Positions 1 through 9,666 of a stretch of DNA of 64,000 nucleotides are shown one piece after another (within the stretch, counting starts at the first letter, position 1; each line of letters starts with the position of its first letter). Under the pieces are notes generated by a model. It saw only the letters and a list, made by a program, of their open reading frames with translations. It made no database searches and was not told the DNA's origin. Location: assembly GCA_005799825.1 (NCBI GenBank), contig SYFT01000004.1:37363-101362 (forward strand), in the 5' to 3' direction. A program made the translations under genes and the position numbers. The DNA is from Acidobacteriota bacterium. GTDB lineage: Bacteria; Acidobacteriota; Vicinamibacteria; Vicinamibacterales; SCN-69-37.

Positions 1-282
1 ACCACTCGGCATGGGCGTGAATGTGCCGTCGAGTGGCAACAGTTCCAGCCCATGTTTCGCCAATTCCAGCTCGCGGATGATCTCGGGCCGCAGTAGCGAC
101 ACGACGTAGGAACAGACTGAGTATTTAAACCCTGGGTAGATCTCTTCGGTGACTGCCGCCCCGCCCACCACATGCCGTCGTTCGAGCACCAGGACCTTGC
201 GCCCTGCACGGGCGAGATACGCGGCGGCGGTCAGGCCATTGTGTCCGGCACCAATGACAATGGCGTCGTAGTGCGAGGGCAT
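1..282 (-). CDS. NAD(P)/FAD-dependent oxidoreductase (phytoene-desaturase/amine-oxidase-like), N-terminus only; runs off the window
   Basis: Reverse-strand reading [67 protein letters not shown]: GxGxxG dinucleotide-binding motif; not in the ORF track because it is open at the edge. Confidence 0.8.
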   Translation of the reverse strand, partial: MPSHYDAIVIGAGHNGLTAAAYLARAGRKVLVLERRHVVGGAAVTEEIYPGFKYSVCSYVVSLLRPEIIRELELAKHGLELLPLDGTFTPMPSG

Positions 283-372
283 CTGCTTGAATTTTACTCG
301 GAATCCTGGGTTCAAAGTCGAGGGGGACCGGAGTCAGGGCACTTTCACGCAACCTCGAGTAATATTCTCCCT

Positions 373-1560
373 ATGCTCGTCGGCACGCCGTTTCACGACC
401 GTATCCTGCCGCTCTGCAAGAGCCTCAACTACCGCGACTGGGCCGGCTACTACACGGCGAGCGCGTACGAAACCCATCACGACCACGAATACAACGCCAT
501 CAGGAACGGCACGGCGCTGATCGACATCTCCCCCCTGTTCAAGTACCTGATCACCGGACCCGGTGCGGTCCATCTGGTGGACCGAGTCATCACTCGCGAC
601 GCGCATCGGATGAGACCAGGGCAGGTCGTCTACACCCCATGGTGCAACGAGCAGGGCCGCGTGCTCGACGACGGCACAGTGACCAGACTGGGGGAGCAGG
701 CGTTCCGCTGGACCGCCGCAGAACCAAACCTGCGATGGCTCCGCCAGCAGTCGGCCGGCCTGGATGTCCATATCGAGGACGTCTCCGAGCAGGTCGCGGC
801 CCTCGCGCTGCAGGGCCCTACGTCAGCGGCTCTCCTGCGAAGCATCGTCGACGGGGACATTGAGGGCGTGAAGTACTTCGGGATGACGAGCGTGAAAATT
901 GCAGGCGCCGACGTTGACGTGTCCCGCACAGGCTACACCGGCGATCTTGGCTATGAACTGTGGATGGACCGTGCCGAAGCGCTCAAAGTCTGGGACGTCC
1001 TCGTGGCGGCCGGACCCGCGTACGGACTGATGCCCGCCGGCATGCTGGCTCTGGATGTTTCGCGCGTCGAGGCGGGTCTGCTCTTGATTGACGTAGATTT
1101 CTTCAGCGTACGAAAAGCGGTGACTGCCGCGCAGATTTATTCGCCCTTTGAGTTGGGCCTGGGCCGACTGGTTGATTTCAACAAGGAACGTTTTGTTGGC
1201 CGCGCTGCACTGGTGGCGGAACGTACCGTCGCTCCGAGACGACGCATCGTCGGCCTCACACTCGACTGGCCGTCGGTCGAGCGGCTGTACGAAGCCGTCG
1301 GCCTGCCACCGATGGCACTTGCCACCGCTTCTCGCGTTGCCGTGCCCGTGTATGCGGGCGGTGTCCAGATCGGCCGCATGACGTCGTCCACCTGGTCGCC
1401 GGTGTTGAAACAGATGATCGGCCTGGCCACCGTCAACGCATCCCACATGGCTGTGGGCACCACTGTGGAGGTGGAGCACACCGTCGAGGCTGTGCGCCAC
1501 CGTGCGCCCGCCGTGGTGACGATGACGCCGTTTTTTAATCCGGCGAGAAAGACGGCGTGA
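373..1560 (+). CDS. Aminomethyltransferase / glycine cleavage T-protein family
   Basis: ATG at 373 inside ORF 172..1560; MLVGTPFHDRILPLCKSLNYRDWAGYYTAS..., GcvT-like RTGYTGDLGYELW motif. Confidence 0.8.
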   Translation: MLVGTPFHDRILPLCKSLNYRDWAGYYTASAYETHHDHEYNAIRNGTALIDISPLFKYLITGPGAVHLVDRVITRDAHRMRPGQVVYTPWCNEQGRVLDDGTVTRLGEQAFRWTAAEPNLRWLRQQSAGLDVHIEDVSEQVAALALQGPTSAALLRSIVDGDIEGVKYFGMTSVKIAGADVDVSRTGYTGDLGYELWMDRAEALKVWDVLVAAGPAYGLMPAGMLALDVSRVEAGLLLIDVDFFSVRKAVTAAQIYSPFELGLGRLVDFNKERFVGRAALVAERTVAPRRRIVGLTLDWPSVERLYEAVGLPPMALATASRVAVPVYAGGVQIGRMTSSTWSPVLKQMIGLATVNASHMAVGTTVEVEHTVEAVRHRAPAVVTMTPFFNPARKTA

Positions 1561-1620
1561 CACTCAGGGCCGTAGCGCGCAGTTTGTTCTACGCCGCGTG
1601 ATACAACTGCCCGAGCCCAC

Positions 1621-2904
1621 ATGAGCGAACGCTCCGGCCGTCTGCGGCGTGAACTTGGCAAGTGGGACCTGACTGCCATTGGGGTGAACCAGGTCATTGG
1701 CGGCGCTGTCTTCCTCATGGCGGCGCCTCTGGCGACGCAGATCGGTGCATGGAGCGCCATCGCAGTGGCGCTGGTGGGGATCCTTTCTCTGATGATCGCG
1801 CTCAACTTCGCCGAGGCCGGCAGCCGGTTTGACGGCACCGGCGGCGCGTATCTCTACACACGCGCGGCGTTTGGGCGCTTTTTCAGCTTCGAAGTGGGCT
1901 GGATGATGTGGGTGACCCGCGTCACCAGCTGGGCCTCGGTCGTCAACGGGCTCACCACGGCGCTTGCATACTACTGGCTCGCGCTTGGAGCCAACCAACC
2001 AGGCCTGGCCCGCGAAGCGGTCATCACAGGCGTGGTCCTGACGATCATGACGATCAACGTGCTCGGCATCCGGCAGAGCGCGTGGGTGGTGAACGCGCTG
2101 ACGGTGGGCAAGCTGATGCCGCTTGTGATCTTCATCCTCTTTGGTCTGCCGTATGTGGCGTTTGACGCTCTTCGGCCGGACGTCGCGCTGACCTGGACGC
2201 AGATCTCGACGTCGGCTCTGCTCCTGATCTTTGCGTACGGCGGCTACGAGGTTGTGGGTGTTCCCGCCGGAGAAACCCGGGATCCCAAACGCGCCGTGCC
2301 CTTCGCCATGGTCATGACCACCGTCATTGTCGCCGTGGTGATGACGTTGGCGCAGGTGGTTGCCATGGGGACGCTGCCCAATATCGCCGGGTCGCAGAGG
2401 CCGCTTGCGGACGCGTCCCTGATCTTCATCGGCGCGTGGGGCGCCCTGCTCATGACCACCGGTGCCGCCGTTTCGATGAGCGGCAACAACATGGGACAGG
2501 CACTGTCGGGATCGCGCAACCTTTACGCGCTAGCGGAACAGGGCGATCTGCCGTCCGTGTTCGGCCGTGTCCATCCGCGGTTCCACACACCTGCCGTGGC
2601 GATCGTGGTGACCTCGCTCGTGGCGCTGGCGCTCGCGCTGTCGGGGAACTTTGTCACGCTGGCGGCCAGCAGCGCGGTCAGCAGGTTGATGGTGTACGCG
2701 GGAACGTGCGCGTCGGTGCTGGTGCTTCGCCGGCAGGGACGTGCGGCATTTATGATTCCCGGCGGGCCCGTCATTCCTGTAGTCGCGCTGTTGGTGTCTT
2801 TGGCTATTCTCGGCGGTGCCACGACGCTGCAGCTGCAGGTGGGCCTCGTCGCACTGGTTGTGGGCGCCGCGTTGTATCTTGTGGCTCGCTGGAGATCGCG
2901 ATGA
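1621..2904 (+). CDS. APC-family amino acid permease
   Basis: Hydrophobic multi-TM ORF, LGKWDLTAIGVNQVIGGAVFLMAAPLATQIGAWSAIAVALVG N-terminus typical of APC superfamily. Confidence 0.85.
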   Translation: MSERSGRLRRELGKWDLTAIGVNQVIGGAVFLMAAPLATQIGAWSAIAVALVGILSLMIALNFAEAGSRFDGTGGAYLYTRAAFGRFFSFEVGWMMWVTRVTSWASVVNGLTTALAYYWLALGANQPGLAREAVITGVVLTIMTINVLGIRQSAWVVNALTVGKLMPLVIFILFGLPYVAFDALRPDVALTWTQISTSALLLIFAYGGYEVVGVPAGETRDPKRAVPFAMVMTTVIVAVVMTLAQVVAMGTLPNIAGSQRPLADASLIFIGAWGALLMTTGAAVSMSGNNMGQALSGSRNLYALAEQGDLPSVFGRVHPRFHTPAVAIVVTSLVALALALSGNFVTLAASSAVSRLMVYAGTCASVLVLRRQGRAAFMIPGGPVIPVVALLVSLAILGGATTLQLQVGLVALVVGAALYLVARWRSR

Positions 2905-3407
2905 AACAGATGTTCATTCTGGGTGTGGTGATGGTAGCGATGGCGATTCCAGTATTTGCGAACGCGCAGATGGTGATTGTGGTGCGGCATGCCGAGCGGG
3001 CGGACGACGGCGCGTCGCCGGGCACATCGATGACCGCGAGCCCCGACCCCGAACTGTCCGCGGCGGGAAAGGCACGGGCGCAGAAACTGGCGGCGATGCT
3101 GGGTGATGCGGGCATCACGGCCATCTACACCACCGAATACAAGCGCACGAAGGACACGGCGGCGCCTCTTGCGGCAAAGACCGGCGTGATGGCCGAGGTG
3201 GTGCTAGCGCGTGACGCGGCAGCACTGATTGCGAAGGTCAAGTTGCACAAGACAGGTGCGGTTCTTGTAGTCGGCCACTCCAATACCGTGCCCGCAGTCG
3301 TTAAAGCTCTTGGCGGCTCCGCAGTAACGATGGCCGATGATGAGTACGACAGCATGTATTTTGTGGTGGTCAACGGCACCACCACTCGCATTCGGTTCAA
3401 GCCGTGA
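2901..3407 (+). CDS. Secreted histidine phosphatase family (SixA/phosphoglycerate mutase-like) protein
   Basis: ATGA overlap with permease; signal peptide MKQMFILGVVMVAMAIPVFANAQ, VVRHAER catalytic motif, VVGHSNT second His motif. Confidence 0.8.
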   Translation: MKQMFILGVVMVAMAIPVFANAQMVIVVRHAERADDGASPGTSMTASPDPELSAAGKARAQKLAAMLGDAGITAIYTTEYKRTKDTAAPLAAKTGVMAEVVLARDAAALIAKVKLHKTGAVLVVGHSNTVPAVVKALGGSAVTMADDEYDSMYFVVVNGTTTRIRFKP

Positions 3408-4774
3408 CCTGTCGTCGGCGGTGGCGGTCGCGGTGCGCAGTACTGGTCCTGGCGTGCACCGCTGGTGCGGCGATCGGCGCTGGCCCTGAGGCGCAGCGGG
3501 CGGGGGCACCCTCGCCACCGGTTCTGGCCAGGATGTGGGACGCCGAGCACGTGTCGTCGCTCGTGTCGCCCCTTGTTGACCATGCCGAGGTGAAGTCGCG
3601 CATCCAGGCGATTGCCGCGTCGGACAGCCCTGTGATCCGAGTGCGCGAGGTGGGGCGGTCCCTTGAAGGTCGTGAGGTATGGGACGTCACATTCGGCACG
3701 GGTCCCACCACAGTCCTCATGTGGTCGCAGATGCATGGCGACGAGCCGACGGCGACGTCAGCACTATTCGACATCTACGAGTACATCCGTCTGCACGAAA
3801 AGGAACCAGCCGTGCAGCAGGTGCTGTCGGCGCTGACCGTGCACACGGTGCCGATGCTCAATCCTGACGGCTCGGAGCGATTCCAGCGGCGCAACGTGCA
3901 GAGCATCGACATCAACCGCGATGCGCTGTTGCTGCAGACTCCGGAGGGGCGCCTGCTTAAGTCGCTGCGGGACGAGTTAAACCCGGCTGTGGGGTTCAAC
4001 CTCCACAATCAGAGCTGGCGCACCACGGTCGGGAAGCCGCCGAAGGGCGCGGCCATCTCGCTGCTTTCCGTGGCTTACGACGAAGAGCGCTCGGTAAGCC
4101 CTGGTCGTTTGCTGACCAAGCGCCTTGGTGCCGTGGTGCGCGATGCACTCGAGCCGTTTGCACTGGGCCGCATCGGCAAGTACGACGACAGCTTCGAGGT
4201 GCGCGCCTTCGGTGACAACCTGACGCTCTGGGGAACGCCGGTGTTGCTGGTGGAGACTGGGCCGTGGCCCGAGGTCAACCCCGATCCCATGTTGCTGCGG
4301 CTGAACTACACCGCCCTGATTCACGCGCTTCACGCGTTGGCGGATGGGTCGGTACACAAGGCCGATGCGGCCCGGTACGATTCGCTGCCGGAGAACCAGA
4401 CCGGGGGGTTCTACACAATTATTCGGAATGTATCGATCGTCACAGGCACCGGCATCCCGTCGTTTACCGGCGATGTCGGCCTTGTGGCGAATCGGCGCGT
4501 ACGCATCGAAGACGGCAAGCGAGTGCTTGTCACGCAGCATTCGATTGACGACATCGGAGATCTGCGCACGGCCGGTGGCCTGTTCGAGGTGGATGGTGCG
4601 GGCAAGGTGCTGGCGCCGCTTCGACCCGGTGCGGAGGTCGGCACCGAACTGGCCTTGCCCGCAGGTAAGTGGGATTCGACGATCGTCGTAGGCGCGCCAG
4701 CCAATGTGATGATGCTGGCGCCGTTGCCGGACGGCCGGTATCGTGTCGAGCGGGTATTTCGGGGAACAACCTGA
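3404..4774 (+). CDS. M14 family zinc carboxypeptidase, secreted
   Basis: GTGA overlap; QMHGDEPTAT (HxxE zinc motif), MLNPDGSERFQRRN, NLHNQSW, LLVETGPW. Confidence 0.85.
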   Translation: MTCRRRWRSRCAVLVLACTAGAAIGAGPEAQRAGAPSPPVLARMWDAEHVSSLVSPLVDHAEVKSRIQAIAASDSPVIRVREVGRSLEGREVWDVTFGTGPTTVLMWSQMHGDEPTATSALFDIYEYIRLHEKEPAVQQVLSALTVHTVPMLNPDGSERFQRRNVQSIDINRDALLLQTPEGRLLKSLRDELNPAVGFNLHNQSWRTTVGKPPKGAAISLLSVAYDEERSVSPGRLLTKRLGAVVRDALEPFALGRIGKYDDSFEVRAFGDNLTLWGTPVLLVETGPWPEVNPDPMLLRLNYTALIHALHALADGSVHKADAARYDSLPENQTGGFYTIIRNVSIVTGTGIPSFTGDVGLVANRRVRIEDGKRVLVTQHSIDDIGDLRTAGGLFEVDGAGKVLAPLRPGAEVGTELALPAGKWDSTIVVGAPANVMMLAPLPDGRYRVERVFRGTT

Positions 4775-4825
4775 AAAGACGTCGGGTGCCTTTCTAGAGG
4801 AAAAAGACACCCGACGTCTTTTTTT
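4774..4825 (+). terminator. Rho-independent-terminator-like hairpin after the M14 peptidase gene
   Basis: AAAAGACGTCGGGTG ... CACCCGACGTCTTTT, 15-bp perfect arms (4774-4788/4808-4822) followed by T-run; left arm begins on the stop codon. Confidence 0.7.
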
Positions 4826-4839
4826 CTGTGGAGTCCGGT

Positions 4840-5766
4840 ATGAAGATCGCGGTTATCGGGGCGGGTGCGGTGGGCGGGTATTACGGTGCGCTGTTGTCCA
4901 GGGCGGGCGCGGATGTCAGTTTTGTGGCCAGGGGCGCGCACCGGGATGCGATTCTCGCCAACGGGCTGCGCATCATCGGCGTCCAGGGCGATTTCACTGT
5001 CAAGATCGCCGCCGAAGATGACCCCGCGCGCATCGGCCCCGTTGACATGGTGATCATCGCGGTCAAGACCTACGACAACGACACGGCGTTCCCATTGGCG
5101 AAGGTGCTGATGCGTGAAGGAACGGCCGTCTTGACGCTCCAGAACGGCGTGGACAGCGCCGACGACCTCGCGCAAGCAGTAGGCAGGGCCGCGGTCCTCG
5201 CTGGGTCCACCTATATCGCGACCGCGATTGACGCGCCAGGTGTCATTCGTCAGACCGGATCCCATCGGCGCATTGTGTTCGGCGAGGTGTTTGATCCACC
5301 GTCCGAAGTCACGCCGCGAGTGCGTGCGCTGGCGGACCTCATGCTGGCGGCCGACATCCATGCTGAGCCCGTTGCGGACGCGCGCGTGCCGCTGTGGGAG
5401 AAGTTCATCTACCTCGCGCCATTCGCCGCGTTCACCGGTGCGGCTCGGCTGCCGATTGGCCCGCTCTGGGCTGACGAGGAATCTCGCGCGGCGTTCATGG
5501 ACGCCGTGCGTGAGGTGGAGCGCGTGGCGCGCGCGTCGGGCGTCAACGTGGCGGCCGACAGCGTCGAGAAGGTCGCCGCCTACACGGCCGGCATTCCCGC
5601 CAGCACGCGGTCGTCGCTGCTCATTGATCTGTCAATCGGGAAGCGGATCGAAGTGGAATCACTCCCCGGGTCGGTGATCCGCCGTGGGCGCGCGGTTGGC
5701 GTCGAGACACCAATGATGCGGGCCCTGTATGCGGCACTCAGGCCACACCTGAAAATGGGCCAATGA
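4840..5766 (+). CDS. Ketopantoate reductase family protein (2-dehydropantoate 2-reductase-like)
   Basis: MKIAVIGAGAVGGYYGALLSRAGADVSFVARG; VKTYDND...LQNGVDS; KFIYLAPFAAFTGAARLPIG. Confidence 0.85.
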   Translation: MKIAVIGAGAVGGYYGALLSRAGADVSFVARGAHRDAILANGLRIIGVQGDFTVKIAAEDDPARIGPVDMVIIAVKTYDNDTAFPLAKVLMREGTAVLTLQNGVDSADDLAQAVGRAAVLAGSTYIATAIDAPGVIRQTGSHRRIVFGEVFDPPSEVTPRVRALADLMLAADIHAEPVADARVPLWEKFIYLAPFAAFTGAARLPIGPLWADEESRAAFMDAVREVERVARASGVNVAADSVEKVAAYTAGIPASTRSSLLIDLSIGKRIEVESLPGSVIRRGRAVGVETPMMRALYAALRPHLKMGQ

Positions 5767-5816
5767 GGCAATGGGCCAATGCAATGAGGCAATTGGGCAA
5801 TGAGGCAATGGCCCAT
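5762..5816. repeat. Degenerate CAATGAGGCAATGGGC short repeats
   Basis: caatgaggcaatgggccaatgcaatgaggcaattgggcaatgaggcaatggcccat: three iterations of an ~18-nt word. Confidence 0.7.
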
Positions 5817-5833
5817 TTACACTGGGTCACCAG

Positions 5834-6646
5834 ATGATCGTCCTGTTCACCTTCCTCGCCGGGATAGGCGCCGGCAGCCTGGGAGCGATGCTGGGGTTGG
5901 GCGGGGGTATCTTCCTGGTGCCGGTCTTGAACATCGCGCTGGATATGCCGTTGCCGCAGGCGATGGCAATCAGCCTCGTGGCGGTCATCGCCACCTCGAA
6001 CTTCGTGTCCCTGGCCTCAGCCGGACAGAAGTCAGCGAACATTCGATTGGCCATGCTGCTGCAACTGGTTTCGGCTATTGGAGCCATTGGCGGCACCTAC
6101 ATGCTGGACTACATGTCGATGCGTACGCGCGAGCAGGTCTTCGGCGGGACCACGATCGTGGTTGCTGCGGTGATCCTCTCAAGGCTCAACCAGCGCAACG
6201 TATTGCACGGGCACGTCGACGATGTAGGATTTTTGGGTGGCTGGTTTCAGGATCACGATACGGGCGACTTGGTTGCGTATCGCCTTAAACGCGTTCCCGC
6301 TGCGGTTGGGGTCGCCGCCGGCGCCGGAGTGATCTCGACGCTTGCCGGGATCGGCGGGGGAGTGCTGGTGGTCCCCGCGCTGAATTCGTGGTGCGGCGTC
6401 CCCATGCGAGTGGCTGCCGCGACGAGCGCAGTCATTCTCGGCGTGACCGCAATTCCTGGCGTGATTGACAATTTCGCGGATGGACACCTCACTAGCCCAA
6501 TGCTGGCTGCCGGCGGTGTGTTGGGTGTGCTCGTGGGTTCGCGCGCCGGTTTCTGGATCGGCGCCAAGGTTAAAGTGCGTTCACTCAAAATTTTGCTGGC
6601 AGTTATCCTTATCGTGGTCGCGTCCCAATACCTCTTCTTCAAATGA
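5834..6646 (+). CDS. TauE/SafE family sulfite/anion exporter-like membrane protein
   Basis: GAGSLGAMLGLGGGIFLVP and repeat ISTLAGIGGGVLVVPAL typical of TauE/SafE. Confidence 0.85.
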   Translation: MIVLFTFLAGIGAGSLGAMLGLGGGIFLVPVLNIALDMPLPQAMAISLVAVIATSNFVSLASAGQKSANIRLAMLLQLVSAIGAIGGTYMLDYMSMRTREQVFGGTTIVVAAVILSRLNQRNVLHGHVDDVGFLGGWFQDHDTGDLVAYRLKRVPAAVGVAAGAGVISTLAGIGGGVLVVPALNSWCGVPMRVAAATSAVILGVTAIPGVIDNFADGHLTSPMLAAGGVLGVLVGSRAGFWIGAKVKVRSLKILLAVILIVVASQYLFFK

Positions 6647-6939
6647 CCAGCCATCTGGAGTTGTCTGCGTTGAAGCGCGGGTTGCGGCTAGCACTGATGG
6701 CCACCTCCGCGACGCTCGCGATGGGGCTGGCCCTCTCGCTGTTCGTGTCCGGCCCGGCAGCGCCAGTCGCTGAGGCGCTGTTGTGGCTCGGACTCGGGAT
6801 GCTGGTCGCCATCCCGGTCCTCAACGTCATCGACGTCGTGCTCATCGAGTGCCGTCTCAAGGAATGGCGATTTGCCGCCGCTGGTGTGACCGTGCTCGTA
6901 CTGCTCGCGTACACCGTCGCGGTGAAGGTGTGGCCCTAG
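6643..6939 (+). CDS. Small membrane protein, DUF1634-like
   Basis: 98 aa, three predicted TM segments, ATGA-coupled to TauE/SafE gene as is typical for DUF1634 proteins. Confidence 0.5.
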   Translation: MTSHLELSALKRGLRLALMATSATLAMGLALSLFVSGPAAPVAEALLWLGLGMLVAIPVLNVIDVVLIECRLKEWRFAAAGVTVLVLLAYTVAVKVWP

Positions 6940-9626
6940 GGAAAGTCGTAGGCCGCGCGGACGGGCTTGAGCGGGCGATCGAACCACAGCGGACGCCGCG
7001 TGCCGTCCGGGCCAGGCGCCGGCCGCGTCTTTGCCATCCACTCCAAGTACAGTGCATGCGACTTCGCGGTATCAACCATCACGTCGCCGTACGAATCATC
7101 CGGCGCCGCCTTTTCGAGCCGCACGCGCTGATGCCAGCAATGCATCCCACTGACGGGATCCGGCTGGACAGGGAACGTCAGGTTCTGGTGCACGCCAATT
7201 TCAGTCCACCACACCCGTGCGCTGTCCGCGTCGTCGCTCTTGAACGGCTGTGTGCCGTGCACCTGGCGCATTTCATACTTGCCGTCGTCGCTGCGCGCAA
7301 TTCGCACCAGCGCTGAGGCGTTGCGCGCGCCCCCCTGGTCTTCGTCAAGGCGCCATCGACCGAGATGATGCGACATGGCGACGACCCCGGGACGAATGCC
7401 CTCGGTGACCCATGCCCGCGTGATGAAGAAACCGATACCGGTATGGACCTTCACCAGATCGCCAATCGCGATACCCAATTTCGCCGCGTCGCCGGAGGCG
7501 ATCCACAGTGGGTTGCTGTGAGCGATCTCATACAGCCACTTTACGGGCGCCCGCGTGTGAATCAACGTCGGCAACCGGAAGTTCGGCAGCAGATCGAACT
7601 CGTTCTCCGCCGGGTTGAGGTCGCGCCAGTACACGTGCCCAGTGACGTACCGCGGAATCGCGTGCTCAGGCCAGCCCCATTCGGCCAGCGTCGGCGAAAA
7701 GAACTCGAGTTTACGTGACGGCGTATTAAACCCCGTCATCCTTTTGCCATCGATCTCCACGCCACCGGTCTCCACCGGCTGCTCATGCACCTTGCTGTAC
7801 GCCACGTCGTCTACCTTGAAGACGCCGTACTTGCGCATGTACTGGAGCGGAGTCAGTTCTTCCTTCTTCGCCGCTTCGGGAAGGCCTGGCACGGAGTTCT
7901 CGAACATCCAGCCGTAGTACTCATCGACCGTGATCTGTTTTCCAGCGCGATACGGCGACTCAAAGAACTTGCGAATGCCGAGTGAGCCGTCTGGATCGAT
8001 CTTCCACGAGAGCGCGATCCAGAACTCTGACTCTTCCCACACTTGACCGGGGTTGGCCTCATGCGTGGCGCCAACCGGCGTGCCCCGCTTTTCGAGTGCC
8101 ACTCGCCGCACGGGTTGCCGGAAGCCGAGCCAGCGTCCGGCATGAGTCTCCTGGCTCATCGTGTCGTGCCGCTCGGTGCCAAGGCCCATTGGCAGCACGT
8201 AGTCGGCGAACCACGCCGTCTCGCTCCACATCGGCGTGAGCGCCACATGGAGGCCGACCTTCGATTCGTCCTCAAGCATCTCCATCCATGAAAAGCCGTC
8301 GGGGTTCGTCCACAGCGGGTTGTAGACGCGCGTGAAGTACACGTCGAGCTTGCCGCGGCCTTCTTTGAGGAAGTGCGGCAGCAGGAAACTCATCTCGAAG
8401 AATGCGAGTGGGAACTCCTTCGGGAACAGCAGCTCGTTCCAGTAATCGGGCGCCGGCGGCGGATTTGGGTGCTTGGGCACGAACTTGTTCGTGACGTGCA
8501 GGTTCACGCCGCCCTTTTCCCCCACCGCACCCATGAGGACCACGAGGAAGTAGAGCGCACGGGTAATCTGCCATCCCCACAAGTGCCCAGCAGCCGCAGC
8601 GCGCCAACTGTGGGTCGAGAACGCGGTGCCGGCGTCAGCGATCGCTTCAGCCGCTTCAAGGATCTTGTGCGCGGGTACACCCGACTCACTCTCCGCATAC
8701 TCCGGCGTGAACTGCGCATATTCTTCTTTCAGCGCGATCTCGAACGCATCAAACGTCACCGGAAGGTCTGGCCGGCTCGTCGTCAGATACGTGTCCCAGT
8801 TCACCCAGCGCTTGACGAAGTCGCGGTTGTACTTCCCCGAGTCAATCAAGTACTTCCCGATGGCCAGCAGGATTGCGCCCTCTGTGCCCGGCTTGGTCGG
8901 CATCCACACATCGGCTTTTGCCGACGTGTTCGACATGCGTGGATCCATGACGATGAGCTTGGCGCCTTTGGTTTTGCCTTCGATGATGCGCTGCGCGTGC
9001 GGGTTGAAGTAGTGCCCCGACTCGAGATGTGACGACAGCAGCAAAATGGTCTTTGCGTTCGCGTAGTCGGGAGACGGACGATCCGCGCCCGTCCACAGGA
9101 AGTGCGCTAGGCGCGCCGATGACGAGCACACGTTGGTGTGGCTGTTGTGGCCGTCGAGGCCCCACGCCTGCAGCACGCGGTTCACGTAGCCGTCTTCGCC
9201 GGGACGGCCGACGTGATACATCACCTCGCGGCGGCGATCTTCGAGAATCGCCTTCCGGATGCGGCCGCCAATGTCTTCGAGCACTTCATCCCAGCTCACG
9301 CGCGCCCACTCGCCACTGCCGCGCTTTCCGACGCGCCTTAGGGGATACAGGATGCGGTCTGGGTCCTCGAGCTGATTCGGTGTGACCACGCCTTTAGCGC
9401 ACGTGCGCCCGCGACTGCCCGGGTGCAGGGGGTTGCCTTCGATCTTTCGAACGTCCAGCGTGTCTTTGTCGACATAGGCGATGACGCCACAGCCCGACTC
9501 GCAGTTGAAACAGATGCTGGGGATGATCCAGTACTTGCGCCGATCCTTCTTCGGCCAGCTCGTCGATTCAAAATCGACATAGTTGTCCCAATCGGATACG
9601 GGCGGGTGCTTCCTGAACTCAGTCAT
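6936..9626 (-). CDS. Molybdopterin-dependent oxidoreductase, DMSO reductase superfamily, catalytic subunit
   Basis: N-terminal CFNCESGCGVIAY...GNPLHPGSRGRTCAKG 4Fe-4S/MGD motif; IVMDPRMSNTSAKADVWMPTKPGTEGAILLAI; C-terminal molydopterin dinucleotide-binding domain; no obvious Tat signal. Confidence 0.88.
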   Translation of the reverse strand: MTEFRKHPPVSDWDNYVDFESTSWPKKDRRKYWIIPSICFNCESGCGVIAYVDKDTLDVRKIEGNPLHPGSRGRTCAKGVVTPNQLEDPDRILYPLRRVGKRGSGEWARVSWDEVLEDIGGRIRKAILEDRRREVMYHVGRPGEDGYVNRVLQAWGLDGHNSHTNVCSSSARLAHFLWTGADRPSPDYANAKTILLLSSHLESGHYFNPHAQRIIEGKTKGAKLIVMDPRMSNTSAKADVWMPTKPGTEGAILLAIGKYLIDSGKYNRDFVKRWVNWDTYLTTSRPDLPVTFDAFEIALKEEYAQFTPEYAESESGVPAHKILEAAEAIADAGTAFSTHSWRAAAAGHLWGWQITRALYFLVVLMGAVGEKGGVNLHVTNKFVPKHPNPPPAPDYWNELLFPKEFPLAFFEMSFLLPHFLKEGRGKLDVYFTRVYNPLWTNPDGFSWMEMLEDESKVGLHVALTPMWSETAWFADYVLPMGLGTERHDTMSQETHAGRWLGFRQPVRRVALEKRGTPVGATHEANPGQVWEESEFWIALSWKIDPDGSLGIRKFFESPYRAGKQITVDEYYGWMFENSVPGLPEAAKKEELTPLQYMRKYGVFKVDDVAYSKVHEQPVETGGVEIDGKRMTGFNTPSRKLEFFSPTLAEWGWPEHAIPRYVTGHVYWRDLNPAENEFDLLPNFRLPTLIHTRAPVKWLYEIAHSNPLWIASGDAAKLGIAIGDLVKVHTGIGFFITRAWVTEGIRPGVVAMSHHLGRWRLDEDQGGARNASALVRIARSDDGKYEMRQVHGTQPFKSDDADSARVWWTEIGVHQNLTFPVQPDPVSGMHCWHQRVRLEKAAPDDSYGDVMVDTAKSHALYLEWMAKTRPAPGPDGTRRPLWFDRPLKPVRAAYDFP

Positions 9627-9627
9627 T

Positions 9628-9666
9628 ACCCCATTGCCTCATTGGCCTATTGGCCCATTACGAAAT
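9628..9666. repeat. Second copy of the CAATGAGGCAATGG word, opposite orientation
   Basis: accccattgcctcattggcctattggcccattacgaaatggg; reverse complement shares AATGAGGCAATGG and AATGGGCCAAT with 5762-5816. Confidence 0.6.

Noticed and set aside
823-1563. Long minus-strand ORF (246 aa) opposite the aminomethyltransferase gene, and many similar antisense ORFs
   Set aside because: Composition is His/Arg-rich with no recognisable motif; expected by-product of high GC on the strand opposite a real gene
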